DNA from: a virus
Virus record (IMG/VR): IMGVR_UViG_3300005466_000381
Coordinates: 1 to 37,774 of that record
Reading direction: 5' to 3' (one strand)
DNA length: 37,774 nt
Shown here: positions 29,587 through 36,329 of the stretch, piece after piece
How positions within the stretch are numbered: position 1 is the stretch's first letter
How the letters are laid out: each line of letters begins with the position of its first letter
The notes under the pieces: generated by a model
The model's database searches: none
Told to the model about the DNA's origin: nothing
Seen by the model: only the letters and a program-made list of their open reading frames with translations
Position numbers and translations under genes: made by a program

Positions 29587-29867
29587 GCCGCTACCGCCGC
29601 AGGGGTAACTAGACCCTTGAGCCGCTCCGCCGCACCTCTCTGGCGGAAGATCGTGATCCTCTTTGCAGGTTCACTGGGCGCTTCGATCCGGCACTCGCCT
29701 TCGATCTGCTCGTACCAGGCGTCCTGTACCGGGTCCTTGCAGTGGCGGGTGTTCTCGCGGTCGCCGTCCCCGGCGAATACTCCCGTCCGATGACGATCAA
29801 AGGCTGCATCGCCGGCGAAATGGCGGCCGCAGGATCGACAGTGCGATGAGCAGGTGCGAGTCGGCAT
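29583..29867 (-). CDS. FDxHR-type zinc-binding protein, 94 aa
   Basis: CRSCGRHFAGDAAFDRHRTG followed by HC (ENTRHCKDP) is the signature of the FDxHR zinc-binding family frequent in actinophages: two Cys, His and a final His/Cys. The rest is charged and helical. It probably binds nucleic acid or a protein partner of the primase. The start overlaps the previous stop (TAATG). Confidence 0.72.
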   Translation of the reverse strand: MPTRTCSSHCRSCGRHFAGDAAFDRHRTGVFAGDGDRENTRHCKDPVQDAWYEQIEGECRIEAPSEPAKRITIFRQRGAAERLKGLVTPAAVAA

Positions 29868-30010
29868 TAGGCCCGCTCCACCGTGACCGTCACGTTCTCT
29901 TCAAGACCCGGTGAGCGACCGTCGTCTGCGCGAAGCAGAGCCATGACGGACTGGTAAGCATCCCCTCCCTGTCCCTCCGGAACCGAGATATGAACAACAT
30001 CGGCCTTCAT
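29867..30010 (-). CDS. Small beta-alpha-beta protein, 47 aa
   Basis: ATG at 30010 follows AAAGGACCAG. The sequence reads as strand (ADVVHISVPEG), helix (AYQSVMALLRADDG) and strand (ENVTVTVERA), a compact fold. Unknown function. The longer frame to 30067 lacks a site and overlaps the gene above. Confidence 0.55.
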   Translation of the reverse strand: MKADVVHISVPEGQGGDAYQSVMALLRADDGRSPGLEENVTVTVERA

Positions 30011-30042
30011 CTGCTGGTCCTTTCCTTTGTTTGCAAGCTCGG

Positions 30043-30192
30043 TCACGGCTCCAACATCTCCCCGCACTCAGGGCAGCAGCCGTTCAAATCCAGTTCACGT
30101 AGATCCGCCTGGCAGTAGGGGCACTCCTCGGGCGGATCGGGGGCGTAGAGGTCGGGTGGCTGGACCTTGCCGCACGCTTCGTCCAGGTACAT
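30043..30192 (-). CDS. Small zinc-ribbon protein, 49 aa
   Basis: ATG at 30192 overlaps the previous stop (TGATG). Two CxxC knuckles (EECPYCQADL and CCPECGEML) form a classic zinc ribbon. It may act as a protein or nucleic-acid adaptor. Function otherwise unknown. Confidence 0.65.
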   Translation of the reverse strand: MYLDEACGKVQPPDLYAPDPPEECPYCQADLRELDLNGCCPECGEMLEP

Positions 30193-30539
30193 CAGGCCGC
30201 CTCCCGTCGAAAATGGGGAAGAGTCTTCTCGTTCTTCTTCTTCCACCGTCTAAGTTCGCGTCGGCGTTTTCGCTCAGCCGTCCGCTGGCCCCCGGTAGCT
30301 CGAGGCGCAGCCAGGACGGTGGTCAACAACCGGCCCTTTGCCGCGCCCACCACCCCTGGGCCAAGGGCGAGATAGAGATCCCCCTGCTTCCTTGGCTCCG
30401 CCCACCAGGTGGGTCGCTCGCAGGGCTTGACCAGCGCAACAAGGGCTTCGAGCTCGGTCCGGGCTTGGCTGCGCCCGAGATGAGGCTTGACTCGCTCGAT
30501 GTAGCGGTCAACGGCGTGGCTGGACACTGCGAGCCTCAT
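30192..30539 (-). CDS. Conserved-type phage protein, 115 aa
   Basis: The N-terminus (MRLAVSSHAVDRYIERVKPHLGRSQARTELEALV) resembles small phage proteins with a HAxDRYxER pattern; the invariant His, Arg and Glu hint at a nuclease- or RNase-like site, which is only a suggestion. A beta stretch follows (GDLYLALGPGVV), then a very basic tail (RTAERKRRRELRRWKKKNEK). It is coupled to rusA and to the zinc-ribbon gene. Confidence 0.6.
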   Translation of the reverse strand: MRLAVSSHAVDRYIERVKPHLGRSQARTELEALVALVKPCERPTWWAEPRKQGDLYLALGPGVVGAAKGRLLTTVLAAPRATGGQRTAERKRRRELRRWKKKNEKTLPHFRREAA

Positions 30540-30991
30540 CCCTCTACCACCCTGATCCGGATGACAGAGCGCGGCTGCTCACCGTAGGCGACGTAGAGCT
30601 TCTCGCCCCGGCCCCGAACATTCTGGTCGTCGTCGGGCATGACCCGAGCGAGGACAAGGCAGTCCTCGACCATTTTTTCGAGGTTGGATCGATCTGGCTT
30701 GCCAGTCGGGTATTTCGGCGCCCAGTCCTTGAGCACTCCCGCATTGCGGCCCGTTCCGTAGTGACTTTTGGGGCGCTTCACGTAGAAGGTGCAATCCAGC
30801 GAGAGTGGGACTGCTTGCGCGAAAACCAAGTCGTGATCGTCGCCACCGAGCTGGTGGTTGATGAAAGCCACGTTTCTGGCAATGGCGTCCTCCTGACGCG
30901 CCGGCAGGAATCGGTTGCCGGTGCGCCGGTTCTGCTTGGTCGACGTCCACGGCACCGGGTCACCCGGAATGGCAAAGATCAGCTCTGACAT
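30536..30991 (-). CDS. rusA: RusA-family Holliday junction resolvase
   Basis: Resolves four-way junctions in phage DNA by cutting as a dimer. ATG at 30991 (MSELIFAIPGDPVPW) follows GGAGGAGG; the longer frame to 31027 is less likely. The pattern PVPWTSTKQNRR, a basic FYVKRPKSHYGTGRN, and TGKPDRSNLEKMVEDCL followed by MPDDDQNV is the RusA signature, with the Asp residues coordinating metal. The length of 151 residues is close to the family norm. A seven-T run just upstream may affect the gene above. Confidence 0.85.
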   Translation of the reverse strand: MSELIFAIPGDPVPWTSTKQNRRTGNRFLPARQEDAIARNVAFINHQLGGDDHDLVFAQAVPLSLDCTFYVKRPKSHYGTGRNAGVLKDWAPKYPTGKPDRSNLEKMVEDCLVLARVMPDDDQNVRGRGEKLYVAYGEQPRSVIRIRVVEG

Positions 30992-31208
30992 CAGCCCCTC
31001 CTCCCCGGGGGAAGCTAGCGAGGTCAATGCTTTGACTTCGGAGTCGGTCCAAAAAAACGCAGAAGCACATCGGGCGAGCCGTCGTCCACTGGATCGTGGG
31101 CATCCGGAACCCGAGCCGCTTCACGGCGTGCCGGATTTCGTCGGCCGCGCACCAGTCCCCACCGCGAAGGAAAGCGGCCAGCGCGAGCATATCGTCGGTC
31201 GGCTTCAC
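30960..31208 (-). CDS. HTH-like protein with a seven-T run, possibly frameshifted
   Basis: GTG at 31208 follows GGAGG. The first 45 residues (DDMLALAAFLRGGDWCAADEIRHAVKRLGFRMPTIQWTT) look like a winged-helix or HTH domain common in phages. After a run of seven T (31057-31051) the sequence turns unlike a natural C-terminus and overlaps rusA by 32 bases. One other frame after the run stops within 30 bases. Another reads a natural FWTDSEVKALTSL into rusA. A length change in the run is therefore likely, from mutation, error or slippage. Confidence 0.5.
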   Translation of the reverse strand: MKPTDDMLALAAFLRGGDWCAADEIRHAVKRLGFRMPTIQWTTARPMCFCVFLDRLRSQSIDLASFPRGGGADVRADLCHSG

Positions 31209-31268
31209 TGCTTCCCCCTCCAGTGCTTCAGGGGACTGATCTGTCACACGGCCGCACCTATCTAGTAG

Positions 31269-31490
31269 ATGGCGAAGCGAGCGAAAAGCAGCGAGTGGCC
31301 ACTGCGGACGATCCTCGGCCGAGTTGCGATCCAGGTCGGGCCGGGGCGCGTCGAAGTCCTCGAGCTCGAGTGCGGGCATCTGCACCACCCGCCCACCGAC
31401 CGGTTCGGCTACGAGCGGTACGGCCAGCGGATGCGGTGCTGGAAGTGCTCGAAGGGCAGACCTGCTGATGATCCCGACACGTTCCTCTGA
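31269..31490 (+). CDS. Rightward zinc-binding protein, 73 aa
   Basis: ELECGHLHHPPTD and RMRCWKCSKG give Cys, His and CxxC, a familiar small zinc-binding pattern in actinophages. The N-terminus is basic, then beta-like (GRVAIQVGPGRVEVLEL). There is no ribosome-binding site, but TATCTA at 31259-31264 sits only four bases before ATG, so a leaderless mRNA is possible. It is divergent from the HTH-like gene and convergent with the winged-helix gene at 31496. Confidence 0.65.
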   Translation: MAKRAKSSEWPLRTILGRVAIQVGPGRVEVLELECGHLHHPPTDRFGYERYGQRMRCWKCSKGRPADDPDTFL

Positions 31491-31495
31491 GCGCA

Positions 31496-31735
31496 TCAGC
31501 CCCTGCCCTCCAGTGCTTCTCGTCCTAGCTGGGTGAGGCGGTAGAAGAGCAGTCCGTGGCGGTTGCTGGTTCCGTCGCTGTGGACGTACCCGCTGCGCTC
31601 CAGAGCTTTGAGGCGGCAGCGTCCGGCGTGCAGCGTGCAGTTAACGATTCCGCCGACCATCGCCGCCGTGGTGACCCCGTAGTCGCACTGCCGAACAGCC
31701 CTCAGCGTCTCTACCTGGCTCGGTCGAAGGGGCAT
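31496..31735 (-). CDS. Winged-helix protein, 79 aa
   Basis: The sequence VETLRAVRQCDYGVTTAAMVGG, then CRLKALERSGYV and YRLTQLGREALEG has the spacing of a small winged-helix domain, with the wing between the last two stretches. It is probably a DNA-binding regulator. ATG overlaps the previous stop (TGATG). It ends six bases from the convergent zinc gene. Confidence 0.6.
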   Translation of the reverse strand: MPLRPSQVETLRAVRQCDYGVTTAAMVGGIVNCTLHAGRCRLKALERSGYVHSDGTSNRHGLLFYRLTQLGREALEGRG

Positions 31736-32001
31736 CAGGACTCCCGGCGGTGGTTAGGTTGGCTGGGTACGGGCTGCGGGTCCTGAGGGCGCGAGTCGTA
31801 GGTGTATTTGCCGCCGCCGGTGAAGAAACGACATGAGCACCCGCCTGATTCGCAGCAGCAGGACGGGTTGTGAAAGCGCTGGGGGTGGCCACAGGTCGCG
31901 CAGATCTCAGCGCACAGGTGGGCGGGCCACGGGGTGCGGCCGACCATCCCCGCCATGTAGCGAGCGCCGCATTCGGGGCACGTCATCTGGATCGCGCTCA
32001 C
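31735..32001 (-). CDS. Cys-rich zinc-binding protein, 88 aa
   Basis: Two CxxC-type sites (MTCPECGARYM and EICATCGHPQRFH) are followed by a dense Cys patch (SCCCESGGCSC), for about ten Cys in all. The C-terminus is Pro/Ser-rich. Probably a multi-zinc or metal-cluster protein. Coupled to both neighbours. Role unknown. Confidence 0.62.
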   Translation of the reverse strand: MSAIQMTCPECGARYMAGMVGRTPWPAHLCAEICATCGHPQRFHNPSCCCESGGCSCRFFTGGGKYTYDSRPQDPQPVPSQPNHRRES

Positions 32002-32345
32002 TCCGGTGCCCCTAGAAGCTCATGAGCGGCCACGCAACCAAGACAGGCGACTTGGCCAACGTTGGGAGCGATCTCAATGTGCGAGTAGCTGTCGCCCGGC
32101 CAGAGAGTCGTCCCGCAGCCCTCACAGATTGCAGGCCCACCCGGCCACATCTCCTGCAAGGTGATGACGTGAACCCCGGTGACGAGAGGGCAATCCGGGG
32201 CGTGCTCGGCCGTGCCGGTCTCGCAGCCCGTCGCCTTACAGTAGCCGCAGGTATCGAAGTCGCCGCTTGCGTTCGCAGGCATCTTCAGCAGCGCTCGCGC
32301 CCAGCCGATCAACCGCAGGGCCAGCTTTGCTCGCAGCTTCAGCAT
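31998..32345 (-). CDS. Double zinc-ribbon protein, 115 aa
   Basis: A basic amphipathic N-terminus (MLKLRAKLALRLIGWARALL) leads to a Cys cluster (DTCGYCKATGCETG, APDCP) and a ribbon (AICEGCGTTLWPG, ACLGCVAAHELL). The first 20 residues may touch membrane or a partner. It overlaps its neighbours by seven and four bases. No family name is certain. Confidence 0.6.
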   Translation of the reverse strand: MLKLRAKLALRLIGWARALLKMPANASGDFDTCGYCKATGCETGTAEHAPDCPLVTGVHVITLQEMWPGGPAICEGCGTTLWPGDSYSHIEIAPNVGQVACLGCVAAHELLGAPE

Positions 32346-32617
32346 CGCCCCTCTAGCTCCTTTCGGACCTGATCCAGTGCCTTCTTCATCGCGTGGTTGG
32401 CGCGGTAGAGGCGAGGCTGATGACTCGTCGCGGTGTGCGGGTGGGCATCGGCGCTTGCCTCCAAAAGTTCAGAGCCGACGGTCCGCAGCTTCTCTACCTG
32501 CTGCCTTAGCTGGTCTCGCTCGGCCCGGAGGTCGTTGCGTTCACCTTCGAGCGCCCCGTGGTCCTTTGCTATCGCGTGTTGCAGCGATGGCGACATGAAG
32601 CCTTTGATCTCGCTCAT
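32339..32617 (-). CDS. Coiled-coil protein, 92 aa
   Basis: A clear coiled coil (ALEGERNDLRAERDQLRQQVEKLR) is followed by a His-rich linker (ADAHPHTATSHQPRLYRANHAMKKAL). The pattern is common in small phage proteins of unknown function. ATG overlaps the previous stop. Confidence 0.58.
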   Translation of the reverse strand: MSEIKGFMSPSLQHAIAKDHGALEGERNDLRAERDQLRQQVEKLRTVGSELLEASADAHPHTATSHQPRLYRANHAMKKALDQVRKELEGRC

Positions 32618-32805
32618 CGCCCCTCACCACCCTTCGCTGAAAGGAATCCGAGCTTGGCTGCGAACGCGACTGCGGTGAAGGCACAGACTGCGGCAAGGTA
32701 GATCCAGCCGGTCGGAAGTTCACCCGCCCCGACTGCAATGCCGATTCCGGTTGCCGTAAGCGCGTTGAAGAGCCCGAAGAACAGGGCTTCGAGCCTGTCA
32801 GCCAT
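32614..32805 (-). CDS. Small two-helix membrane protein, 63 aa
   Basis: ATG at 32805 follows GGTGAGGGGA. Two hydrophobic segments (LFFGLFNALTATGIGIAVGAG and WIYLAAVCAFTAVAFAAKLGFL) with a Gly/Pro turn make a hairpin in the membrane. This could be a holin- or exclusion-type protein, but it lies in the early arm away from lysis genes. It overlaps the gene above by eight bases. Confidence 0.58.
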   Translation of the reverse strand: MADRLEALFFGLFNALTATGIGIAVGAGELPTGWIYLAAVCAFTAVAFAAKLGFLSAKGGEGR

Positions 32806-33169
32806 TCCCCTCACCGCTCTTGTTGTCTGAGATGGGCTGGGTGGAGGCGACCTCGTCGGAAGCCATGACCTCAGCGACAGCGTCTAGCCATTCGGCGGCA
32901 CGGTCGGGGGCGAGCTTGTCCCGCTTGGCTTCGACCTCAGCCTTGGTGCCTTCCTCAACGCCCGCCCCGTAGTGGCAGTCGCCGTGCATCTCGCCGCAGC
33001 AGGGGCATTTCATGAAGGCGTCGGACTCACCGTCCTCGCTGGGGCGAAACTCTTCGCTCTTGTCCTCCCAGTCGTCCCGGCGTTGCCAGTAGGTCCAGTG
33101 GTCTTCGTGTGCGATCTTCCCGCAGTTCAGGCACAGGTAGTGGCTGCCGACCAGCGACATTTCACCCAC
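32798..33169 (-). CDS. Zinc-ribbon protein, 123 aa
   Basis: Two CxxC sites (YLCLNCGKIAHEDH, then MKCPCCGEMHGDCHYG) flank a Trp/Asp-rich segment (WTYWQRRDDWEDKSEEF). The C-terminus is helical and acidic. GTG at 33169 is used because GGAGGGGG lies upstream; ATG at 33160 is possible. Unknown function. Confidence 0.6.
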   Translation of the reverse strand: MGEMSLVGSHYLCLNCGKIAHEDHWTYWQRRDDWEDKSEEFRPSEDGESDAFMKCPCCGEMHGDCHYGAGVEEGTKAEVEAKRDKLAPDRAAEWLDAVAEVMASDEVASTQPISDNKSGEGNG

Positions 33170-33779
33170 GGCGATCAGCCCCCTCCCCTACCCCGCCTTC
33201 CTGCCCACCGGAGATCTTCCCTTCAGCGATGAGCTGCTCGGCGCGGTCGAAGTCTTTTTGCGTGACGCCCTCTTCCTGTCCACCGGAGGACTGCTGGGTA
33301 AGGCGGCTGCGAATCTCGTCCGCGACTTCCTGGAGCGCCATCGCACCCGTGAGCCAGTCGCCAATGGTGCGCGCTCCCTTCCGGTGTTCTTCCACCCAGC
33401 CAAGCAGTTCTTCGAGGGCGACCCCGTCACATTGGACTGAGCCGCCCTCGGCTACTGAGATGCTTTGGTCTGACAGTCGAGCGGCCACGGCCTTTGCATC
33501 GGCATCACCTCCTCCTATCGAAGCTCGCAGGCGGTTGAGAATTGCCCCGATCTCCGCTTCCTCACGGTCGGTCAGGTCGGCTTTCCAAACGCGCACTAGC
33601 GCACCGGCCTCTGCCTCGCTCAGCTTCAGAGCATCATCGTCTGCGCCTCCTCCTTTCTTCTTGAGCTGGACGTTCTCTGCGAGCAGTCCTACGTTGACTC
33701 TCTCGCGCTCTTTACAGGCTCGGCAGTCGGGGTGCTGGAGGCGGTTGATGCCCTCGTCGGGGCCTAGCTTCCTGGCCAC
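33162..33779 (-). CDS. Hypothetical protein, 205 aa
   Basis: The N-terminus has HPDCRACKERERV, a possible half zinc site. The middle is helical and acidic (SEAEAGALVRVWKADLTDREEAEIGAIL), then EELLGWVEEHRKGARTIGDWLTG. The tail is Gly/Gln-rich. The GTG start follows the 20-residue ORF's TAA without a gap. The central stretch may be folded; function unknown. Confidence 0.55.
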   Translation of the reverse strand: MARKLGPDEGINRLQHPDCRACKERERVNVGLLAENVQLKKKGGGADDDALKLSEAEAGALVRVWKADLTDREEAEIGAILNRLRASIGGGDADAKAVAARLSDQSISVAEGGSVQCDGVALEELLGWVEEHRKGARTIGDWLTGAMALQEVADEIRSRLTQQSSGGQEEGVTQKDFDRAEQLIAEGKISGGQEGGVGEGADRRG

Positions 33780-33842
33780 TTACCAGGACCCCCATTGCGA
33801 AGAGGCTTCGAGGAAGCTCCTCTTGATCCAGAGTCCGTTCAT
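33780..33842 (-). CDS. Coupled 20-aa ORF
   Basis: The ATG overlaps the 106-residue gene's stop (TGATG) and the TAA abuts the next GTG. The peptide ends FLEASSQWGSW, with basic residues before it (IKRS). Exact fit between two genes and a protein-like end suggest it is translated, perhaps as a coupling element or small peptide. Confidence 0.4.
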   Translation of the reverse strand: MNGLWIKRSFLEASSQWGSW

Positions 33843-34162
33843 CAGTCGGACGCTCCTTGGGGCTGCTGGTTCCCGTCCGAGTCGACGCTGGGCCTTGGCG
33901 TGGCCGCTAGGTCGCGACGAGAGGCAATCGAGCATGACCCCCTTCGCGACGGGACCGACTCAGCGCCGACTCCGGCGGGCTGCTCGGTGAAGTCGAGCTT
34001 GTTCCGCAAAAGGGCGATAGCCTCGCCCAACCCGTAGGAGTTGCCCTTGAACCACCCGATGCGGCTGCCCTTCCCGGCGGCGTCAGCCCTATCCCGACGC
34101 CGTTCAAGCTCTTGGACGACCTCCTGGAGGTCCTCGACGGCAACACTCCCTAGCTCCCTCAT
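33842..34162 (-). CDS. Hypothetical protein, 106 aa
   Basis: Helical start (VEDLQEVVQELERRRDRADAAGKG), then GWFKGNSYGLGEAIALLRNKLDF, a short folded-looking unit of a type common in small phage proteins. The last 40 residues are disordered. Its ATG overlaps the methyltransferase stop. Unknown role. Confidence 0.55.
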   Translation of the reverse strand: MRELGSVAVEDLQEVVQELERRRDRADAAGKGSRIGWFKGNSYGLGEAIALLRNKLDFTEQPAGVGAESVPSRRGSCSIASRRDLAATPRPSVDSDGNQQPQGASD

Positions 34163-35289
34163 GCTGCAGCCTCCTCTATGGAGATGAAGAGCTGGCCTTC
34201 TAAGGGTTCAGGATCTCCCTTTAGATGGCCTGCCGGGTTTGCTTCCCAGCGGCGAATTCGGTCTTCTGCCATCTCGGCGTAGTCCGGGTTGAGCTCGATC
34301 CCGATCGAGTCACGGCCCAACCGAGTTGCGACGAGGTTGGTGGTGCCAGCCCCGGCGAAGGGGTCGAGGATCGTGTCGCCTTTTCTGCTGCCGGCCGCGA
34401 TGCACGGTTCCACCAGATCCGGAGGGAAGGTGGCGAAGTGGGCCTCTGGATAGGGACGGGTTGCGATCGTCCAGACGGAGCGTTTGTTGCGGCCTAGGGC
34501 CTGCTGTTCCTCCTTGGACATCGCATCCCAGCGGTCGTTGAAGCCATCGTGGCGGCGTCCGTGACCGCGCTGCTTGTCCTGGCGCAGACCACGGTGCGGC
34601 GGTGCTCCGGGCACCTCCGAGTCGCGAGGCCCTCGGTCGGTGCGGTTCTGGCCCGGCCATATGGCGGTCTCCCGAATCGCCTCAGCGTCATAGAAGTACC
34701 TCGGCGACTTGCTCAGCAGGAAGAGGTACTCGTGCGAGGAGGTCGGGCGATCAGTGACGCTCTCGGGCATCGGGTTCGGCTTGTTCCAGATGATGTCTCG
34801 GCGCAGGTACCAGTCGTCGGCGCGTAGCGCGAGGGCCACCAAGGCCGGGACCATGAGGAGATCCTTTGGCTTGAGGTCGGGCGCAACCGCCCGCACGGTG
34901 GAACCACCCATCCAGTCGTGCTTGCCGAAGGTGCCGCGTCCCGGCTCGCGCCGTGCCACCGCTCCGGAGTTGTAGGAGTCGCCGAGGTTGACCCACACCG
35001 TCCCGTCGTCGCGAAGCAGGCGGGCGACCTCTCGGAAGATCTGCACCAGATGGCCGATGAACTGCTCGGGCGTCTCCTCGAAGCCGAGGCAGCAAGTCAT
35101 CGCTGGCACCTCGAACTCGCCGCCCGGAAGCCTGTATCTGACCGCCTGCCAGTCGGTCGGCGGCAGGTCGTAATCGCGCAGTCCAAAGTAGGGTGGCGAG
35201 GTAACGCAGCACTGCACCGACTCGTCGGGGAGCTTGCGTAGGCGCTCGATGCAGTCGCCCTGGAGGATCTGCCAGCTGGGCTCAGCCAC
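34159..35289 (-). CDS. Orphan DNA methyltransferase (N4-cytosine / N6-adenine type)
   Basis: 376 residues. Motif IV is TSPPYFGLRDY (Ser31-Pro-Pro-Tyr34), typical of N4-cytosine and some N6-adenine enzymes. Motif I is DPFAGAGTTN at about 309-317, followed by GIELNPDYAEMAEDRI. The order IV before I is that of class beta enzymes. The centre has a His/Arg-rich loop (HRGLRQDKQRGHGRRHDG) likely to be the target-recognition or flexible region. No restriction partner is nearby, so it probably protects phage DNA from host restriction. The target sequence is unknown. Confidence 0.88.
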   Translation of the reverse strand: MAEPSWQILQGDCIERLRKLPDESVQCCVTSPPYFGLRDYDLPPTDWQAVRYRLPGGEFEVPAMTCCLGFEETPEQFIGHLVQIFREVARLLRDDGTVWVNLGDSYNSGAVARREPGRGTFGKHDWMGGSTVRAVAPDLKPKDLLMVPALVALALRADDWYLRRDIIWNKPNPMPESVTDRPTSSHEYLFLLSKSPRYFYDAEAIRETAIWPGQNRTDRGPRDSEVPGAPPHRGLRQDKQRGHGRRHDGFNDRWDAMSKEEQQALGRNKRSVWTIATRPYPEAHFATFPPDLVEPCIAAGSRKGDTILDPFAGAGTTNLVATRLGRDSIGIELNPDYAEMAEDRIRRWEANPAGHLKGDPEPLEGQLFISIEEAAA

Positions 35290-35325
35290 GAGCCTCCCCT
35301 TTCTCCTCGGTGTGTGGCGGAGCAG

Positions 35326-35547
35326 TCACCGAATCACCCACACCCACCCAAGGGCGCTCCCGAGCCGCAGCACAAGGTCGAGCCGCGGGTTGACTTCACC
35401 GCGTTCAAATCGTTCGAGGTAAGGCACGGTCGTCCCCACAACCCTCGCTAGATCCTTGCGGCTCACCCCTTGTCGCTCGCGGCGGTCGCCCAAGGCGAAG
35501 CCAATCCGCTGGACGCCGCCGGGGTCGCGCATCTTCACCCGGCTCAC
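35326..35547 (-). CDS. XRE-family helix-turn-helix protein, 73 aa
   Basis: GTG at 35547 overlaps the previous stop (GTGA). Residues 15-70 (FALGDRRERQGVSRKDLARVVGTTVPYLERFERGEVNPRLDLVLRLGSAL) are a complete XRE DNA-binding domain with no extra sensor part. It could be a phage repressor or Cro-like switch. No divergent partner is seen at this locus. Confidence 0.75.
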   Translation of the reverse strand: MSRVKMRDPGGVQRIGFALGDRRERQGVSRKDLARVVGTTVPYLERFERGEVNPRLDLVLRLGSALGWVWVIR

Positions 35548-35801
35548 TTCGGCTCCCCTCTCTCGTGATCGGCCCGTTCGTAGTTGAGGATCGCCACGTC
35601 GGATACTCCGGCGAGCCTTGCGACCTTGCGGCGGGGTAGGCCAGCGTGTACGAGTTTGGTCGCCAGCGCGAACCGGCGCCTCTTGACGGCGCGTAGGCAC
35701 CTCTCCAGCCGCTCGGCCTCCGCCCGTTCCTCGCCGAGCCTCTTCTTGATGGACTCGACCGCGTGGCTCTCAGTTGCCTCGTTGCTCAGCGTCCTAGCCA
35801 C
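35544..35801 (-). CDS. HTH protein with coiled coil, 85 aa
   Basis: GTG at 35801 follows a CCAGGA site. A coiled coil (ESIKKRLGEERAEAERLERCLRAV) precedes an HTH (LATKLVHAGLPRRKVARLAGVSDVAILNYERA). It probably dimerises and binds DNA. It overlaps its neighbours by eight and four bases. Confidence 0.65.
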   Translation of the reverse strand: MARTLSNEATESHAVESIKKRLGEERAEAERLERCLRAVKRRRFALATKLVHAGLPRRKVARLAGVSDVAILNYERADHERGEPK

Positions 35802-36075
35802 GGTCCTGGCCCTCGCTATCGGTGGAGGCGAAGGCGGCGTCGAAGGCGGTGCGTAGCGCGGCACGCATGTCCAGCTCCGGGTCTGCAGGGATTTCCGGCC
35901 AGCCGTCTAGGTGCAGCGACCCGAGAGCGGCGACGACCGGATCATCACCCAGCAGCGCCTCTCTTACCTCGCTGAGGGGGACGACCTCGACCGCTTCTGC
36001 TCTATGCCCGTGCTTGTGCTCAGACCCCGGTTGTCGGCCGCAAACGGGACAGATGTAGATCGTCCAGCGCTTCAC
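35794..36075 (-). CDS. Zinc-knuckle protein, 93 aa
   Basis: GTG at 36075 follows GGAGG and overlaps the previous stop (GTGA). It begins VKRWTIYICPVCGRQPGSEHKHGHR with CxxC and three His, then VEVVPLSEVREAL. The C-terminal half is acidic and helical. This start pattern is common among actinophage genes; function unknown. Confidence 0.62.
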   Translation of the reverse strand: MKRWTIYICPVCGRQPGSEHKHGHRAEAVEVVPLSEVREALLGDDPVVAALGSLHLDGWPEIPADPELDMRAALRTAFDAAFASTDSEGQDRG

Positions 36076-36329
36076 GATTTCTCCTCCCGAGGTTCCGAGG
36101 GGGCGGGGGACAGCACGGAGACCGGGCATGACTCCAGATGAACGTCCCGTTCGGTGCCGAGCGTCGGGGGAGTGCCTGAGCAGGTGCAGGCCACCCGAAC
36201 GCCCGGTTTGCCTTCAGTCAGCCGGTCGGGATGAAGCGGCACGACCCGGCCAAATGGATCGGCAGGATCGACTACTAGTAGCCGCGTCCCGCCGTAGGGC
36301 TGGGAAAGGTAGCCGGTGACTTCAAGCAT
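36072..36329 (-). CDS. Hypothetical beta-rich protein, 85 aa
   Basis: ATG at 36329 overlaps the previous stop by eight bases. Strands (MLEVTGYLSQPYGGTRLLVVDP) are followed by GVRVACTCSG and VHLESCPVSVL, with three Cys. The tail is Pro/Glu-rich. Unknown function. Confidence 0.55.
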   Translation of the reverse strand: MLEVTGYLSQPYGGTRLLVVDPADPFGRVVPLHPDRLTEGKPGVRVACTCSGTPPTLGTERDVHLESCPVSVLSPAPSEPREEKS

